NCBI RefSeq assembly: GCF_002220365.1
Contig: NZ_MTHB01000262.1
Span: 1-64,000, forward strand
From: Caballeronia sordidicola
Lineage (GTDB): Bacteria; Pseudomonadota; Gammaproteobacteria; Burkholderiales; Burkholderiaceae
Length of the DNA stretch: 64,000 bases
Reading direction: 5' to 3'
Below the pieces are notes generated by a model that had not been told where the DNA came from, searched no databases, and worked only from the letters and a program-made list of their open reading frames with translations. Made by a program: the position numbers and the translations under genes. Below, in pieces: positions 61,235-64,000 of the stretch. Every line of letters begins with the position of its first letter. Position 1 is the first letter of the stretch.

Positions 61235-62089
61235 ATGATCGTCGTTACCGGAGCCACCGGCCAACTTGGCCGGCTTGTTATCCAAGCGTTGTTGAAGACC
61301 CAGTCGGCAAGCGACATTGTTGCCGCAGTCCGCAGTCCGGAAAAGGCGGCCGATCTCGCCGCGCTGGGCGTGCAAGTCCGGCGCGCCGACTATAACGAGC
61401 CCGCCACGCTCGACTCCGCCTTCAAGGGCGCGAACAAGTTGCTACTGATTTCATCGAATGAACTTGGCCAACGCGCAGTCCAGCATCGCGCCGCAATCGA
61501 TGCCGCGAAGCGCAACGGCGTGCAATTGATTGGCTACACCAGTGTGCTGCGAGCCGGCACATCGCCGCTGGGACTGGCCGGTGAACATCGCGAGACGGAA
61601 GAGGCGCTGCGCACGTCGGGCGTACCGTTCGTTTTGCTACGTAATGGCTGGTACACCGAGAACTACACCGGCAGCCTCGCCTCCGCACTCGAACACGGCG
61701 CGATCCTCGGCAGCGCGGGCGACGGCAAGATTGCCTCGGCCGCACGCGCGGACTATGCGCAAGCGGCCGCGCTGGTGATGACTCGCGACGCCCAGGCGGG
61801 ACGCGTTTATGAACTGGCCGGCGACTCCGCCTATACCCTCGCTGAGCTCGCTGCCGAAGTAACGAAGCAATCGGGCAAGACGGTCGAATACCGGAATCTT
61901 TCCGAGGCGGACTACAAAGCCGCCCTGGTTGGCGTGGGATTGCCTGAAGTCGTGGCTGCGCTGCTGTCGGACTCGGCTACGGGTGCATCGAAGGGAGCAC
62001 TCTTCGATGACGGTCATCAGTTGAGTCAACTCCTTGGCCGGCCGACTACTCCCCTGGCCACCGTGGTGGCCGACGCGCTCGCGGCGTGA
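61235..62089 (+). CDS. qorB: NAD(P)H:quinone oxidoreductase QorB-like
   Basis: 284 aa from the ATG at 61235, with AGGAG upstream; the frame is open far upstream antisense to the HxlR gene. IVVTGATGQLGRLVIQALLK is the NADP-binding motif; ANKLLLISSNELGQRAVQHRAAIDAAKRNGVQLIGYTSVLRA and FVLLRNGWYTENY are typical of E. coli YtfG. Reduces quinones; likely induced by quinones or electrophiles through the divergent HxlR. Confidence 0.92.
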   Translation: MIVVTGATGQLGRLVIQALLKTQSASDIVAAVRSPEKAADLAALGVQVRRADYNEPATLDSAFKGANKLLLISSNELGQRAVQHRAAIDAAKRNGVQLIGYTSVLRAGTSPLGLAGEHRETEEALRTSGVPFVLLRNGWYTENYTGSLASALEHGAILGSAGDGKIASAARADYAQAAALVMTRDAQAGRVYELAGDSAYTLAELAAEVTKQSGKTVEYRNLSEADYKAALVGVGLPEVVAALLSDSATGASKGALFDDGHQLSQLLGRPTTPLATVVADALAA

Positions 62090-62480
62090 TCGCAAGTTTC
62101 TTATAGCTTGTAGCCATGGTGCGTGCGGGTCAGCCGCTGGGATCGACACGCACGATCCGTTCAATGTGACGACGGCGTTGCATTGTCCTCATTGTTCTTC
62201 GCCTGCTGAACCTGAAAAACTGTCCTCAGCATCGACGTTCGACGCCGCTTCGTTCATCAGCTGCTTCCACTGCTTTTAGCGTGCACGCGTCGGCGCTTCA
62301 GATTTCGATCGTCGCCTGTCTCATCTCGGAAAGCGTCAGCAAACTGCAACCGGCGCGGCGACGCAGCGTCGACACTGGCGTGTGTTCGTATACTTATCAG
62401 ATGTAGCGTTTTTTGTTGTCAAACCGCCTCTACGCTGGTAGCCTCCCTCCAAGCTATTGAAACGAAAGCATAAATAACTC
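62090..62480. other. Intergenic region upstream of the recombinase
   Basis: 391 bp with no convincing gene. Promoter of the integrase is expected here. I see no tRNA or recognisable attachment site. Confidence 0.4.
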
Positions 62481-64000
62481 ATGCCGGCTGCTTTACCACC
62501 ATCATCCGTTCGCAACCCCGAGAACCGCACCTCAATCAAGCGGCTTACTCGAGAACATTTCGCGCTCTATCGCGGATATCTGGATGGCGTGGCGGTCGAG
62601 CAACTGCATGCGACTTACGGCGACGCGACTACCGACATCCGCGCGACCCGACGTCTGATCGGGCTATTACGCGACACCTTGTCTGGCGCCGCACGCCGCA
62701 CCCGTGATGTCGAAGCCACCCATCTTCTGCGCCTGAGACCAGGCAGCATTCCCGACGCACGACCGCTGGCAGCCAGCGAGATGCCCTCGCTGGAGACTTA
62801 TCGGGAATCCGTCGATCCAGACGGTTTCCATAGTGAAGCTGATCTGCTCGAGCTTTATCAAGCGGAATTTCCGCAGGAAAACAGCCTGGGCGTTGATCGG
62901 CGTTCGACCCGGAATGCCCGCCTGCGCCGACGTCAGATCGACGCCCTCGCTCGCATGGAAGCCAGTCTGGTCCAGGCGCCGCAGCCGGACCACCCGGTCG
63001 CGAGCTGGCTCGAACCCGCGATCGCCGGCCGTCTACAGCACACTGGTATCCACACGCTCGCCGATCTGCTCGGATTCATCGAGCAGCGCGGCCACCGCTG
63101 GTATGCGAGCGTCGAGCGTGTCGGGCCAAAGGCAGCGCGCCGGATTGTTGACTGGCTTGCTCTTCACGCCGATTCGCTCCGTCATATGCTGTCCAAACGT
63201 GCGCTCGTTCCGCGCCGACGCTTGGTCCAAGGCGATCCGGCGCTTGTTCGGCCGCGCCAGAGCGGCATTGTGCCGATCGAGTCACTGGCGGTACCCACTG
63301 AAATAGACGGGTCAGCAGGTAATAACCGGGCGCAAAACCACGGTTTGCCGTGTTCGCTGGACACGGATTTACAGGCAATCGATGCGTGGCTTGCCACCCG
63401 GCAACATAGCCCGCACACCGCCCGCGCCTATCGCCGGGAGGCCGAACGCCTGCTTCTGTGGGCAATCAACGAAAAGAAAAAGGCAATGTCGTCGCTGGAT
63501 GGCGCCGACTGCGCGGGGTATATCGGGACGTTTTTGGCCGATCCGCAGCCGGCCGGCCGCTGGGTCGGACGCGCGAAAATCGAGCGAACTCACGTGGATT
63601 GGCGGCCGTTTGTCGGCGCCCTCTCCAATCGCAGCCGGGAAACCGCGCGGGCAATCCTTCACGCAATGGGCCAGTGGCTGGTCGAACAGAACTATTGGGC
63701 GCACAACCCGTTTTCGAATGCTCCGGCGGTAGCGATCGGCGCGCGGATTGACGTTTCAGGGCGTTCTCTCAATCACGCGCAGTGGCAGAGCGTGGTCGGG
63801 GCAGCCGCTCGGGACCGGTATTCTCAAAGGGAATTGCGCGACTATTTGGCACTGAATCTTGCCTACTCGACCGGGTTGCGGCGATCAGAACTGGCGCATG
63901 CAACAACCGGCCGGCTGATCCGGCCCACGCTGGAAAATGGACTTGAAACCGACGTTGGGAGCGCGTCGGCTACCGGCTGGCAACTGGGCATCCCCGGGAA
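62481..64000 (+). CDS. Tyrosine recombinase (phage integrase family, DUF3701-type), partial
   Basis: At least 506 residues read without a stop from the ATG at 62481 to the window edge. N-terminal part (LTREHFALYRGYLDGVAVEQLHATYGDATTDIRATRRLIGLLRDTL) is the DUF3701 domain; a helix-hairpin-helix-like segment follows (VERVGPKAARRIVDWL). Near residues 340-440 is the SAM-like core-binding domain (AWLATRQHSPHTARAYRREAERLLLW). LAYSTGLRRSELAHAT holds the box I catalytic Arg. The box II residues and Tyr lie beyond the window. Confidence 0.9.
   Translation, partial: MPAALPPSSVRNPENRTSIKRLTREHFALYRGYLDGVAVEQLHATYGDATTDIRATRRLIGLLRDTLSGAARRTRDVEATHLLRLRPGSIPDARPLAASEMPSLETYRESVDPDGFHSEADLLELYQAEFPQENSLGVDRRSTRNARLRRRQIDALARMEASLVQAPQPDHPVASWLEPAIAGRLQHTGIHTLADLLGFIEQRGHRWYASVERVGPKAARRIVDWLALHADSLRHMLSKRALVPRRRLVQGDPALVRPRQSGIVPIESLAVPTEIDGSAGNNRAQNHGLPCSLDTDLQAIDAWLATRQHSPHTARAYRREAERLLLWAINEKKKAMSSLDGADCAGYIGTFLADPQPAGRWVGRAKIERTHVDWRPFVGALSNRSRETARAILHAMGQWLVEQNYWAHNPFSNAPAVAIGARIDVSGRSLNHAQWQSVVGAAARDRYSQRELRDYLALNLAYSTGLRRSELAHATTGRLIRPTLENGLETDVGSASATGWQLGIPG

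Overview
The window looks like a metabolic, accessory-type segment of a GC-rich beta-proteobacterium of the Burkholderia sensu lato group (Paraburkholderia/Caballeronia-like). This rests on the Burkholderia-type trimeric porin, a DUF4148 protein, a degradative HMG-CoA reductase and a dialkylglycine decarboxylase that I recognise as close to known proteobacterial enzymes, very many LysR/AraC/GntR/IclR regulators beside small catabolic operons, and a Burkholderiales-style DUF3701 tyrosine recombinase at the right edge. There are no rRNA, tRNA, ribosomal or replication genes and I saw no CRISPR array. The density of regulator-plus-catabolic-operon pairs suggests a secondary chromosome or megaplasmid, which is an inference.

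Layout. 1-3164: 10-bp tandem repeats, then a small nucleotide-related locus: an HTH-fused nucleoside deoxyribosyltransferase, a DeoR regulator with phased heptamer repeats upstream, a NudK-like NUDIX hydrolase and a translationally coupled DUF4406-like protein. 3385-13493: a DMT exporter, then a probable minus-strand operon (class V aminotransferase, FAD/Fe-S hydroxyacid dehydrogenase, MFS carrier, enoyl-CoA hydratase, class III CoA-transferase) divergent from a GntR regulator. 13544-15692: aldo/keto reductase and AraC regulator. 15896-21560: purine nucleoside use (porin, Tat-exported nucleoside hydrolase, LysR, NCS2 purine permease, adenosine deaminase). 21771-33646: MHS transporter, AraC and LysR regulators, quinone-oxidoreductase-like MDR, an HTH-citrate synthase fusion, DinB, several GNATs and decayed genes, an SH3 protein with a six-copy 39-bp repeat, an EamA exporter and glyoxalase I.

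33688-36693: a Tat-exported GMC dehydrogenase with small subunit and cytochrome c, interrupted by an RHH gene and a terminator. 36889-41164: MFS carrier, CoA-transferase and citryl-CoA-lyase-like enzyme with a convergent IclR regulator, probably a complete uptake-activation-cleavage route for a citrate-like acid. 41420-48268: isochorismatase/GlxA regulator, the dialkylglycine decarboxylase dgdA whose divergent LysR regulator is broken, a truncated FAD monooxygenase, and a TetR regulator with twin operators. 49253-54108: mevalonate catabolism (mvaA, TctA-like permease, small membrane partner, divergent MocR regulator). 54354-58122: DUF4148, DUF962, and a sulfide/persulfide module (two YeeE/YedE halves, persulfide dioxygenase, TauE remnant, DsrE). 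58388-62089: LysR, NmrA-type reductase, and the QorR/QorB pair. 62481 to the end: a tyrosine recombinase that runs off the window.

A recurring theme is gene decay. At least six remnants (GntR, GNAT, alpha/beta hydrolase, LysR, FAD monooxygenase, TauE) lie between intact operons, consistent with a replicon undergoing deletion and rearrangement.
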